From Bacillus pseudomycoides (lineage in GTDB: Bacteria > Bacillota > Bacilli > Bacillales > Bacillaceae_G): 64,000 nt of DNA. Positions 6,918-17,500 of the stretch are shown in pieces. The first letter of the stretch is position 1. The number at the start of each line of letters is the position of its first letter. Under the pieces are notes generated by a model, which searched no databases, was not told the DNA's origin, and saw only the letters and a program-made list of their open reading frames with translations. Both the position numbers and the translations under genes were made by a program. The DNA is taken from the NCBI RefSeq assembly GCF_022811845.1, contig NZ_CP064266.1:3162001-3226000 (forward strand), given 5' to 3'.

Positions 6918-9900
6918 ATGGAATTGAAAAATAACTATTCGTCGTTGCTTTTGAAACATAGTCTAGATCAATTGCCAATAAGAGAAAGGAATTTATGTTT
7001 TAAACAAATTCATTTCAGTTTTCATGATAAATTTGAGCTTCAGCGATTTACAAGCATAATTAACCAGGTTGTTACAGGGGAGCAATATTTTTTATCTCCT
7101 CAAAGAGAAAATGAATTGAACCTGTTAGAAGGACAGAAGATAAAAGTCACTTTTTATAGTGAATTTGAAGTTGAAAAGATGCAGTATACATATAAAGAAA
7201 AGAAAATGTTTTGTGGAAAAAGAAATCAGGAAGAGGACTTTTTTATAGATTTTACGATTTTTCAAATTAGTAAAGAACAGTGTGAATTTATTGTTAGTTT
7301 TAATTTTGGGAAAATTAAAATATGTTCACTTCAAAACATACTAGCATTGCTATTTAGCATGTATTATTTTGAAAGAGGTATACAAAAGAACATCCAAATG
7401 AAAGAGAAGTATTGTATACAAGAAAAGGAAAAACAAGATGCGCTTTCTTATTGGGAAAGATACGTAGCAGATTATGAAGAGATTGTTGAAATACCGAAGC
7501 AATATAGCAAAGAGGGATCTAGTCCTGATTGGGAGATAGTTAGCTTAAAAATAGAAGAACAGTTCTTTCGTAAAATGGTAAAAATGGAACAAGAAACTCA
7601 TATATCCATTAGTACAGTCTTACAAACCATGTGGGGAGTTCTTTTGCAAAAGTATAATAATTGTGATGATGTAATATTTGGTACAAATGCAAAAGGAGAG
7701 CAAATTGAGTCATATAATACAATTCTAATGCGTATCAAAAATAAGAATGACGAATCATTCCGTGAGTTGTTAAAAAGGATACATAATGAATCTATTCAAT
7801 CTCAAACTTTTACTCATGCATTATTATCTGATTTTGAAGGAGCAGACCATATAACAAATGCTATGTTCTTTGAAAAAAAGGACGTCTTTCCTTCTTTAGA
7901 ACAATTTCGAGATGAAAATATTATAGAGTATGAATTTTCAGAAATAATAAAATTTGATTTTAGTGTATATGTATCGATGGATGACGGACTGACATTTAAA
8001 TTTAACAAAAATGTTTATACGAAGGAATTTATACAGGAATTGATTGGAAATTTTAACTATGTTATGAGCCAAATTATAGAAAATCCAATGATCGTAATTA
8101 AGGATTTGAACTTAATTACGTTACAGAAAAAACACCAAATTTTGTGTGAGTTTAATGATACAGATGCTGATTATCCTAAAAATAAAACGATTTCTTGCTT
8201 ATTTGAAGAACAAGTGAATAAAACACCTAAAAATATAGCATTAGTATATAAAGATACCAGTATAACATACGAAGAATTAAATCAAAGGGTTAACCAATTA
8301 GCACGTATTCTACGTCGAAGCGGTATACAACCAGGGGATTTTGTAGGAGTACTATTAGATCGATCTCCTACAATGATAGTTGCAACCTTAGGTATTCTAA
8401 AAGCTGGCGGGACGTATGTACCTATTGATCCTGAATATCCTCAAGAGCGTATTAGTTATATTTTAGAAGATAGTAAGGTGCAGTTGTTGTTGACTGAAGG
8501 GACATATAGAAAAAAGATAAGTAAATATAAAAATGAAAGATTGATAATAGATGAACTAGATTTTTCTCAAGAAAATGACAGTAATGTATTAGAGATAAAT
8601 ACATCAGACGATACAGCCTATGTTATTTACACTTCAGGATCAACTGGGAAACCAAAAGGGATTTTAACATCACATCGTAATGTTATTAAAACGATTGTTA
8701 ATAATAAATACCTTGAGATTAATGATAGAGATAATATACTTCAGTTATCAAATTATGCTTTTGATGCTTCTACATTCGATATATATGGCGCATTATTGAA
8801 TGGTGCAAAATTAGTTTTGGTAACCAAAGATACGGCTTTAAATCCATTTAAATTAGGAGATATGATTCAGAAACAAAACATTACGATTTCATTTATGACA
8901 ACCGCTTTATTTAATGTTGTTGCAGAAACGAACATAGCATGTTTGAAAAATTTAAAGAAAGTATTATTTGGTGGAGAAAAAGCATCTATTAAACATGTAC
9001 AAAAAGCATTTGAATTACTTGGAGAAGGTCGCATTTTAAATATGTACGGGCCAACTGAAACAACTGTGTATGCCACGTATTACGAAGTTACAGATTTAGT
9101 GAAGAAAAATAAAAAAGTTCCTATTGGAAAACCAATTAGTAATACAAAAATATATGTATTAGATAAAAATAATAAATTGCAACCTCCGTATGCTATAGGA
9201 GAGATTTGCATTAGTGGAGATGGAGTAGCAAAAGGATATTTAAATCGCTTAGATTTAACAAGAGAAAAATTTGTAGCTCATCCATTTATACCAGGAGATA
9301 CGATTTATAGGACAGGAGATTTAGGGTACTGGCTGCCTGATGGGAATATAGAGTTTATAGAAAGAGCGGATCATCAAGTAAAGATTAGGGGACACCGCAT
9401 TGAACTAGGGGAAATTGAAAAATGTCTAATGAATTATAGCGATATTAAGGAAGCCATTGTGATAACGAAAAATGATGCACATAATCAAGTTTACCTTTGT
9501 GCATATTTAGTTATGGACAGTAGTTGTGAAGTCTCTAAATTAAGAGAATATTTAGCGGGCATCTTACCTAACTATATGATTCCATCCTACTTTGTTCAGC
9601 TAGATTCCTTGCCGCTTACATTGAATGGGAAGGTGGATAAAAAAGCTTTACCAAATCCGGATGTACAAATAGATTCGCACTTTTTGGCGCCTTCTAATGA
9701 AGTGGAAGAAAAATTAACTTCTCTGTGGAAATCGGTGCTCAACATAGAATCAGTAGGTGCAAATGATAATTTTTTCCATATAGGTGGGCATTCCTTAAAA
9801 GCAATGGTATTAATTGCATCTATTTTTAAAGAGTTTGGAATTCATATCTCTATAAAATCTATTTTTGCGAATCCAACAATTAAAGAATTGGCGCAATATA

Positions 9901-12900
9901 TAGCTAGTTTAGAGAAAGAGAAAGAGTATAAGGAAATCACTCGTATTGAAGAAAGTGAATATTATCCAGTTTCTTCAGCTCAAAAAAGGCTGTATGCAAT
10001 TCAAAAAGTGAAAGAATCTAGTACGAGTTATAATATTTGTAATGCTTGGCATATTGAAGGGAATCTAGATATAGCTAGGTTAGAATATGCACTTCATACT
10101 TGTATTGAAAGACACGAAGCGTTACGGACATCGTTCCATTATGTAGAAGGAGAATTAGTACAAAGAGTGCATTCAGAAGTAGATTTTAAACTTTTGTATC
10201 ATGAATCTACAGAAGACACTCATACGATAATTTATTCATTTGTAAAACCATTTGTTTTAAGTGAAGCGCCGTTACTTAGAGCTGCAATAGTTAAATTAAA
10301 AGATAAACAGTATATTTTTATGATTGATATTCACCATATTATTGCTGATGGAATATCGATGGGACTGTTGTATAAAGAAATCTCACAGTTATATCAAGGA
10401 GAAGTATTAGCGCCACTAAAAATTCAATATAAAGATTACGCAGTTTGGCAACAAAATGTTGTACAGCAGAATACATGGGAGAAGAAAAAGGGATATTGGA
10501 TAAATCAATTAAATGGGGAACTACCTATATTACAGCTCCCTACAGATTATATACGTCCTCCTGTGCAAACCTTTGAGGGGAAAAAATTTAATTTTTCTAT
10601 TGGAGTAGAACTATCAGCTCAGCTTAGAAAATTAGCTAGTGAGAAGGAAGCTACTTTATATATGGTGTTGCTTGCAGCCTACCATGTTTTATTAGCAAGG
10701 CATACGGGACAAAATGAAATTGTAATTGGTTCACCAATTGCGGGTAGAACACATGGGGATTTGGATTCTGTATTTGGGATGTTTGTCAATACAATTGCAT
10801 TAAGGAACATTTCTAAGGATGATCAAACGTTTAATAAATTCTTATCTAATGTGAAAGAGTCTGTAATCGATGCTTACGAACATAGTGAATATCCATTAGA
10901 AGAGCTTATTGAAGAACTCAATATTCGTAGGGACGTGAGCAGAAATCCACTATTTGACACAATGTTTATTTTGCAAAATATGGAGTACTCTAAACTGGAA
11001 ATTCCAAGTACCTTATGTAATCAGTATGATTTAGGTTGGAAGCAATCTAAATTAGATTTGTCATGGGAAATTTATGATTTCGACACAATGCAGGTTTCGG
11101 TAGAGTACAGTACATCCTTGTTTGAAGATACTACCATTCAAAGAATGGCACAGAATTTTGTAAATATTTTAGAGCAAATCGTTTTAAATCCAAATATTAA
11201 TTTAAGTGAAATAGATATTCTTACAATGCAAGAAAAACAGCGGCTGTTAGTAGAATTTAATGAAACGAAAAAATCATTCCTTAACGAACATACAATTCAA
11301 CAAATGTTTGAAGAACAGGTAAAGAAAACTCCGAATCAGATTGCAGTTGTTTTCCAACAACAAAATATGACATATAAAGAATTAAATGAAAAGGCAAACC
11401 AATTAGCGCGACATTTGCGCTCAAAAGGTATAACGAGAGATCAGTTTGTTGGAATTATGGTGAATAAATCTATTGAAATGGTCGTCGGTGTATTAGCGGT
11501 ATTAAAAGCTGGAGGAGCTTATATTCCAATTGATCCCAAATATCCATTAACTCGTATTTATACTATGCTACAGGATAGTGGAGCGAAATTGTTACTTACA
11601 CAAGAGCCAATTCGTGTCCCGGAAGAATATGAAGGAGAAATTTTGGAGATAGACCGTACTCAATATTATCAAGGAGAAATAAGTAATTTAGAAATTATTA
11701 ATAAACCGTCGGATTTAGCTTATATGATTTACACTTCTGGTTCAACTGGTAATCCGAAAGGAGTTATGATCGAGCATCAAGGAGTATGTAACTTTAGCCT
11801 AGTTGCTGAGAAATACGGGATTAAAGAGGGAGCTCGTGTTTTACAATTTGCTTCATTTAGTTTTGATGCTTCTGTAGCAGAAATATTCCATACGTTGCTT
11901 ACAGGAGCTACTTTATATGTTGAGCCGAAAGAAACGTTGCTCTTAAATGTAACAAAATGGCTGAAAGATAACAGAATTACATCGGTTACGTTACCTCCAA
12001 GTCTGTTAAGAGTAATGGAATATGATTCGCTTCCTGATTTGCAAACAATTGTTACGGCAGGGGAGTCTTGTACAAAAGAACTAGTTCAATTGTGGGGAAA
12101 AGAATACGATTTGATTAATGCTTATGGACCTACAGAAGCTACAATTGGAGCTACCTTTGCGTCACTATCTAATCAGAATAATGTTATATCAATTGGGAAA
12201 CCTGTCGCTAATAAGAAAATTTATATTATTAACAAGCAAACTCAGTTACAGCCAATAGGTGTTCCAGGTGAACTATGTATTGGTGGGATTGGATTGGCTA
12301 GGGGATATTGGAACCGTCCAGATTTAACAAAAGAAAAGTTTATTCCTAATCCATTTGAAAAAGGTGAATATATTTATAGAACAGGAGACCTAGCACGTTG
12401 GTTACCGAATGGGAATATTGAATTTCTAGGAAGAATAGACCATCAAGTGAAAATTAAAGGACATCGAATAGAGATAGAGGAGATTATGAATGTGCTTCTT
12501 AAACATAAATCTGTTAAGGAAGTAGCAATCATAGACTGGAAAGATGAATATCAGCAAACATATTTATGTGCATATATTGTTTTTCAAAACACATGTACGA
12601 TTTTAGAGTTGAGAAAGTATTTAACATCTGTATTGCCAGATTATATGATCCCTTCTCATTTTGTGGAGCTTGAGAAAATTCCATTAACTCCTAATAATAA
12701 GGTAGACAGACAGGTGCTGGCGTTGCACAAACCTAAGGAAATGCTTCAGCCTAATATGGAACGAGTAGCACCTAGAAATGATATGGAACAGCTCCTTGTA
12801 GAAATATGGACCGAAGTTCTTAAAATGGACCAGATTGGAATAAATGATAATTTCTTAGAATTGGGTGGAGACTCGATAAAGGGAATTCAAATTGCTGCCA

Positions 12901-14405
12901 AGCTAAACCATCACAATTATAAGCTTGATATAAAAGATTTATATGAATATCCTACTATAGCTCAGTTGGCACCCGAAGTGAAAAAAGATCAGACGGATGT
13001 TGAACAAGGGATTGTTTTTGGAGAAGGTCCTCTAACACCTATTCAAGAATGGTTCTTTAAACAACATATAGATAACTATAATCATTGGAATCAAGCAATG
13101 ATTTTAAAGAATAAACAAGGATGGAATGAAAAAAGTGTTAGAAAAATATTGGAGAAAATAGTAGAACATCATGATGCTTTACGAATGAGAGGAAAGAATA
13201 AAGAAACTCAATTTGTAGCGGGCTTAGATAAAGAAAATTTTCAATTACATGTTTTTGATTTGAAACATGAAGAAGATATAGAAAACAAGGTTGAGAAGGA
13301 AGCCAATCTTCTTCAAAAGAGCATTGATTTAAAAAATGGACCTCTTGTACAAAGTGGATTATTTCATACAAAGCATGGTGACTATTTATTAATTATTATT
13401 CACCATTTCGTGATAGATGGAATCTCGTGGCGTATATTTTTAGAAGATTTTTATAATGGTTATGAAAAAGTGAACGATGGTAAGGAGCCAATTTTTCCGG
13501 TTAAGACAACTTCTTATTTAACATGGAGTAAATGTTTACAAGAATATAGAGTAAGTGAGGACATGAGAAAAGAGTTAGCATATTGGAAAGAGATAGATCA
13601 ACGGGGTGTTCCTTCATTGAAAAAAGATATGGATGCTCCTGATCAATATGCTTTAAAAGATAGTGAAGTAGTAACGGTTACGTTAGAACAAAAGTTCACA
13701 GAATCTCTTTTAACAAATGTACATCGTGCATATCGTACTGAAGTGAATGATTTATTATTGAGTGCACTTGTTCTCGGGATTCAAAAGTGTATGGGAATAA
13801 ACAGGGTATCGGTTATGTTAGAAGGACATGGGCGAGAAGATGTTATTAAACATGTTAACATCGCAAGAACAATAGGATGGTTCACTTCAATTTACCCAGT
13901 AATTTTTGAATTGAAAAATACAGATTTATCAAATGCAATTAAAGAAGTAAAAGAAACATTACGGAGAGTTCCTAACAAAGGGGTAGGTTATAGTATTTTA
14001 AAATATTTAGATGTATCTAAGGATGAAGATAAAGTATTCTCAGGAAAAATACCGGAAATTAATTTTAACTATTTAGGAGAATTTAATGATGAAAATGAAG
14101 TGGAAGGATTAGCCTTTACTTCTATACCAATAGGGAAATGTATGGATCCTTGTACAAAAATAACAGCTGCAATAGAAATAAATGGGATGGTTGTAAATGG
14201 AGAAGTAAACTTTATTTTTCGATATAATCCCAATATGTATTATAAAGAAACGATTGAAAATATAGCAAATATGTATATTCATTATTTAATACAGATTGTA
14301 CACCATTGCGAAGGACGAGAAGATGAAGTGTTGACTCCTAGTGATTTTAGTACAACTGATATAGATTTAGAAGAACTAGGTTCCTTTTTAGAATCATTAA
14401 ATTAA
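6918..14405 (+). CDS. Nonribosomal peptide synthetase 1: C*-A-T-C-A-T-E (modules 1 and 2)
   Basis: 2495 aa from ATG 6918, chosen over GTG 6915 because AAGGAG ends 7 bases before it. Domains by motif: degenerate C 1-400; A1 415-905 (YTSGSTGKPKG ~570, NMYGPTETT ~708); T1 with IGGHSLKA ~954; C2 1012-1435 (HHIIADG ~1137); A2 1455-1930 (NAYGPTEAT ~1732); T2 with LGGDSIKG ~1981; E 2035-2470 (HHFVIDGISW ~2160, EGHGRE, GWFTSIYP). In the first domain FNFGKIKI replaces the HHxxxDG active site. Pocket residues by GrsA alignment: A1 DAFFLGMVYK, near Ile/Val codes; A2 DAATVAAIGK, near Phe/aromatic codes. The tail TPSDFSTTD...LEELGSFLE is a donor docking motif. Confidence 0.96.
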   Translation: MELKNNYSSLLLKHSLDQLPIRERNLCFKQIHFSFHDKFELQRFTSIINQVVTGEQYFLSPQRENELNLLEGQKIKVTFYSEFEVEKMQYTYKEKKMFCGKRNQEEDFFIDFTIFQISKEQCEFIVSFNFGKIKICSLQNILALLFSMYYFERGIQKNIQMKEKYCIQEKEKQDALSYWERYVADYEEIVEIPKQYSKEGSSPDWEIVSLKIEEQFFRKMVKMEQETHISISTVLQTMWGVLLQKYNNCDDVIFGTNAKGEQIESYNTILMRIKNKNDESFRELLKRIHNESIQSQTFTHALLSDFEGADHITNAMFFEKKDVFPSLEQFRDENIIEYEFSEIIKFDFSVYVSMDDGLTFKFNKNVYTKEFIQELIGNFNYVMSQIIENPMIVIKDLNLITLQKKHQILCEFNDTDADYPKNKTISCLFEEQVNKTPKNIALVYKDTSITYEELNQRVNQLARILRRSGIQPGDFVGVLLDRSPTMIVATLGILKAGGTYVPIDPEYPQERISYILEDSKVQLLLTEGTYRKKISKYKNERLIIDELDFSQENDSNVLEINTSDDTAYVIYTSGSTGKPKGILTSHRNVIKTIVNNKYLEINDRDNILQLSNYAFDASTFDIYGALLNGAKLVLVTKDTALNPFKLGDMIQKQNITISFMTTALFNVVAETNIACLKNLKKVLFGGEKASIKHVQKAFELLGEGRILNMYGPTETTVYATYYEVTDLVKKNKKVPIGKPISNTKIYVLDKNNKLQPPYAIGEICISGDGVAKGYLNRLDLTREKFVAHPFIPGDTIYRTGDLGYWLPDGNIEFIERADHQVKIRGHRIELGEIEKCLMNYSDIKEAIVITKNDAHNQVYLCAYLVMDSSCEVSKLREYLAGILPNYMIPSYFVQLDSLPLTLNGKVDKKALPNPDVQIDSHFLAPSNEVEEKLTSLWKSVLNIESVGANDNFFHIGGHSLKAMVLIASIFKEFGIHISIKSIFANPTIKELAQYIASLEKEKEYKEITRIEESEYYPVSSAQKRLYAIQKVKESSTSYNICNAWHIEGNLDIARLEYALHTCIERHEALRTSFHYVEGELVQRVHSEVDFKLLYHESTEDTHTIIYSFVKPFVLSEAPLLRAAIVKLKDKQYIFMIDIHHIIADGISMGLLYKEISQLYQGEVLAPLKIQYKDYAVWQQNVVQQNTWEKKKGYWINQLNGELPILQLPTDYIRPPVQTFEGKKFNFSIGVELSAQLRKLASEKEATLYMVLLAAYHVLLARHTGQNEIVIGSPIAGRTHGDLDSVFGMFVNTIALRNISKDDQTFNKFLSNVKESVIDAYEHSEYPLEELIEELNIRRDVSRNPLFDTMFILQNMEYSKLEIPSTLCNQYDLGWKQSKLDLSWEIYDFDTMQVSVEYSTSLFEDTTIQRMAQNFVNILEQIVLNPNINLSEIDILTMQEKQRLLVEFNETKKSFLNEHTIQQMFEEQVKKTPNQIAVVFQQQNMTYKELNEKANQLARHLRSKGITRDQFVGIMVNKSIEMVVGVLAVLKAGGAYIPIDPKYPLTRIYTMLQDSGAKLLLTQEPIRVPEEYEGEILEIDRTQYYQGEISNLEIINKPSDLAYMIYTSGSTGNPKGVMIEHQGVCNFSLVAEKYGIKEGARVLQFASFSFDASVAEIFHTLLTGATLYVEPKETLLLNVTKWLKDNRITSVTLPPSLLRVMEYDSLPDLQTIVTAGESCTKELVQLWGKEYDLINAYGPTEATIGATFASLSNQNNVISIGKPVANKKIYIINKQTQLQPIGVPGELCIGGIGLARGYWNRPDLTKEKFIPNPFEKGEYIYRTGDLARWLPNGNIEFLGRIDHQVKIKGHRIEIEEIMNVLLKHKSVKEVAIIDWKDEYQQTYLCAYIVFQNTCTILELRKYLTSVLPDYMIPSHFVELEKIPLTPNNKVDRQVLALHKPKEMLQPNMERVAPRNDMEQLLVEIWTEVLKMDQIGINDNFLELGGDSIKGIQIAAKLNHHNYKLDIKDLYEYPTIAQLAPEVKKDQTDVEQGIVFGEGPLTPIQEWFFKQHIDNYNHWNQAMILKNKQGWNEKSVRKILEKIVEHHDALRMRGKNKETQFVAGLDKENFQLHVFDLKHEEDIENKVEKEANLLQKSIDLKNGPLVQSGLFHTKHGDYLLIIIHHFVIDGISWRIFLEDFYNGYEKVNDGKEPIFPVKTTSYLTWSKCLQEYRVSEDMRKELAYWKEIDQRGVPSLKKDMDAPDQYALKDSEVVTVTLEQKFTESLLTNVHRAYRTEVNDLLLSALVLGIQKCMGINRVSVMLEGHGREDVIKHVNIARTIGWFTSIYPVIFELKNTDLSNAIKEVKETLRRVPNKGVGYSILKYLDVSKDEDKVFSGKIPEINFNYLGEFNDENEVEGLAFTSIPIGKCMDPCTKITAAIEINGMVVNGEVNFIFRYNPNMYYKETIENIANMYIHYLIQIVHHCEGREDEVLTPSDFSTTDIDLEELGSFLESLN

Positions 14406-14424
14406 AGTTTGTAGAAGGTATTGA

Positions 14425-14454
14425 GACAAAGCTAGGGATCTTTCCCTGCTTTGT
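14425..14454. repeat. Hairpin between NRPS genes 1 and 2
   Basis: Arms ACAAAGCTAGGGA and TCCCTGCTTTGT with one bulged base and a 4-base loop, inside the 147-base gap. There is no T run, so it is more likely an mRNA processing or stability element than a terminator. Confidence 0.5.
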
Positions 14455-14552
14455 TCAATAATCTTCACAGAGATATTAAATATAAAATATGCAATGTTAG
14501 TTGAAATAGTTTTTGATATTAAAAATATTTTATTAGTTGAGGTGATATATGT

Positions 14553-17500
14553 ATGATACAAAAGAAGAATATTAAAGACTTGTATGAATTGTCTCCGCTT
14601 CAGCAAGGTATTTTGTTTCACTATTTAAAGGACAAAGATTCGCATGCTTATTTTGAACAAATGGAATTAACGATTGAAGGTGAGCTGAATTGTTCTTACC
14701 TGGAAGATAGTTTGAATGGTTTGATTCAAAAATATGATATTTTACGTACTGTTTTTATTCATAAAAACTTTCAACAGCCTGTCCAAGTAGTTTTAAAAGA
14801 ACGTACAGTGACACTTCAATTTGAAGATTTGTCTCAATTACATGAAAACGAAATAAATAATTATATTGAAACGTTTAAGCAAGAGGATCGTAATAAAGGG
14901 TTTGATATAACACAAGATGTATTAATTCGTTTTTCATTATTTAAGGTGGGACAACAAAAATATAGGCTGATTTGGAGTCATCATCATATCTTGATGGATG
15001 GATGGTGTTTAGGACTTATTCTAGAAGATTTATTTACATTTTATTACCAAAGAAAAAATGGTGAAAAGCTCTCGATAGATGCAAGTTTACCATACAGTAG
15101 GTATATAAAATGGTTAAAAAAGAAAAATAATGAAGCGGCATGTGAATATTGGAATCATTATTTAGAAGGATATGAAGAACTATGTGGTGTCCCACAGCAA
15201 AATATCATAAAACAAAATGCTAATTATAAGGGAGCAAATTATAAATTTGATTTAGGAACAGTTTTAACTGCTAAGTTATCCCAATTAGCAAAAGAAAATC
15301 AAGTGACTTTAAGTACGGCTTTTCAAGTGGTCTGGGGTATTTTACTCCAAAAATATAACAGAACAAATGATGTTGTATTTGGTACAGTTGTATCTGGAAG
15401 GCCATCAGAAATCAAAGGTATCGAAGAAATGGTAGGGCTATTTATTAATACAGTTCCTGTACGTGTAAATACCAATAAAACAGATTGTTTTATTGATGTA
15501 ATAAAAGAAATGCAGCAGTCTGCTATTGCATCTAATAAGTATGACTATATGTCTTTATCAGAGATTCAAGGAAATGCTTCGGGACATCAGGAATTGTTAA
15601 ATCATGTGTTAGTGTTCGAAAATTATCCGTTAGATTTAGAAGCATTAGATAAAACTGCTACACATGGATTTAAGATTGTAAATATAGAGGCTTTTGAACA
15701 GACGAATTATGATTTTGATATCACGATTTATCCGGGTGAAAAATTAGAGGTCGTATTCAATTTTAATCAAGAAGTTTATGCTAAAGAGTTTGTGGAAAGA
15801 ATGGCTAGTCATCTTCAAATGATTATTGAACAAGTAACTGCTACGCCTAATATAAGTCTGCAAAATATTGAAATTATTTCTGATCTAGAAAAAAATGAAA
15901 TATTAGAAACGTTTAATTATACGGAGAAGAATTACTCACAGCAAAAAACAGTTCATGAATTATTTGAAGAGCAGGTAAGAAAAACGCCAGAAAATATAGC
16001 CTTAGTATTTCAAGAAACAAAGCTTACGTATCGAGAACTAAATGAAAAAGCAAATCAGCTAGCAAATTTATTGAGAGAAAAAGGAATAAAGAGAAATGAA
16101 TTTGTTGCTATTATGGTAGACAGGTCTATTGAAATGATAGTTGGTGTGCTAGCGATTATAAAAGCTGGAGCTGCTTATGTACCTATCGATTATTCTTATC
16201 CAATAGATAGAATTGAATATATGTTGGAAGATAGTAAATCTAAAATTTTGCTAACACAAAGTGGCTTAAGGTCTATTTCGAGATATGAAGGAGAAACGAT
16301 TGAAATAGATACACTTTCGCTAGAAGATTATAATTCGGATAACTTGAAACGTATTAATGATTCTGAAGATTTAATTTATATGATTTATACATCAGGTTCT
16401 ACCGGGAAACCAAAGGGTGTAATGATTGAGCATAAATCAGTATGTAATCTAAGTTTGATGGCAGAATTATATGGAATCAGTGCTGGAGCTCGTACTGTAC
16501 AAGTGGCATCTTTTAGTTTTGATACATCAGTAAGTGAGATTTTTGGTTCATTATTAAATGGTGCAACATTATATCTAGTAACAAAAGAATTTCTTCTATC
16601 TGGTGAGAGGTTTGTGAAATGGTTAAAACAAGAGGCCATTACAACTATTGAATTTATTCCATCTATGCTACGAGTATTACCTTATGAAGACTTACCGCAA
16701 TTACAAACGATTCGTACAGGAGGAGAAGCATTAACAAAAGATTTAATCGAGAAATGGGGAAAGGGCCGTACATTTGTTAATGCATATGGACCTACTGAGA
16801 CTACCGTAGATGCGACAGTTGCAGTATTTCAAAATGATACTGAGAAAATTCATATCGGAAAACCAATATGTAATAAAAAAGCTTACATTGTCAACGAAGA
16901 CTTACAACTTCAGCCAGTTGGAATTGCTGGTGAATTATGTATCGGAGGAGAAGGATTAGCTCAAGGTTATTGGAATCGTCAAGATTTAACAGAAGAAAAA
17001 TTTATAGATAATCCTTTTATACCTGGAGAAAAAATGTATAAAACAGGAGATTTAGCAAGATTTCTTCCAGATGGGAATATTGAATACCTTGGAAGAATCG
17101 ATGATCAAGTGAAAATAAGAGGGTATCGTATTGAATTAGGGGAAATAGAGTTAACTTTATCCAACTGTGATTTTATAAAAGAAGCGATTGTTACTACTTA
17201 TCAAAATGAACAAAGTGCTACGGAACTTTGTGTATACTTCGTGGCACACAAAGGATGTACAGCTTCTGATATAAAACGGTATATAACAGCTGGATTACCA
17301 GATTATATGGTACCATCCTATTTTATAGAAGTTGATTATATGCCTCTTACACCTAGTGGAAAGGTGAATAAGAAAGCATTGCCAGCACCACAAAATTATA
17401 AAGGAAATGAAAATCAGCTGGTGCTACCTACAAATGATGTAGAAGAGGGGCTCTTGCAAATTTGGAGGGAAGTTCTCGGGAGAACACAGCTCGGAACAAC

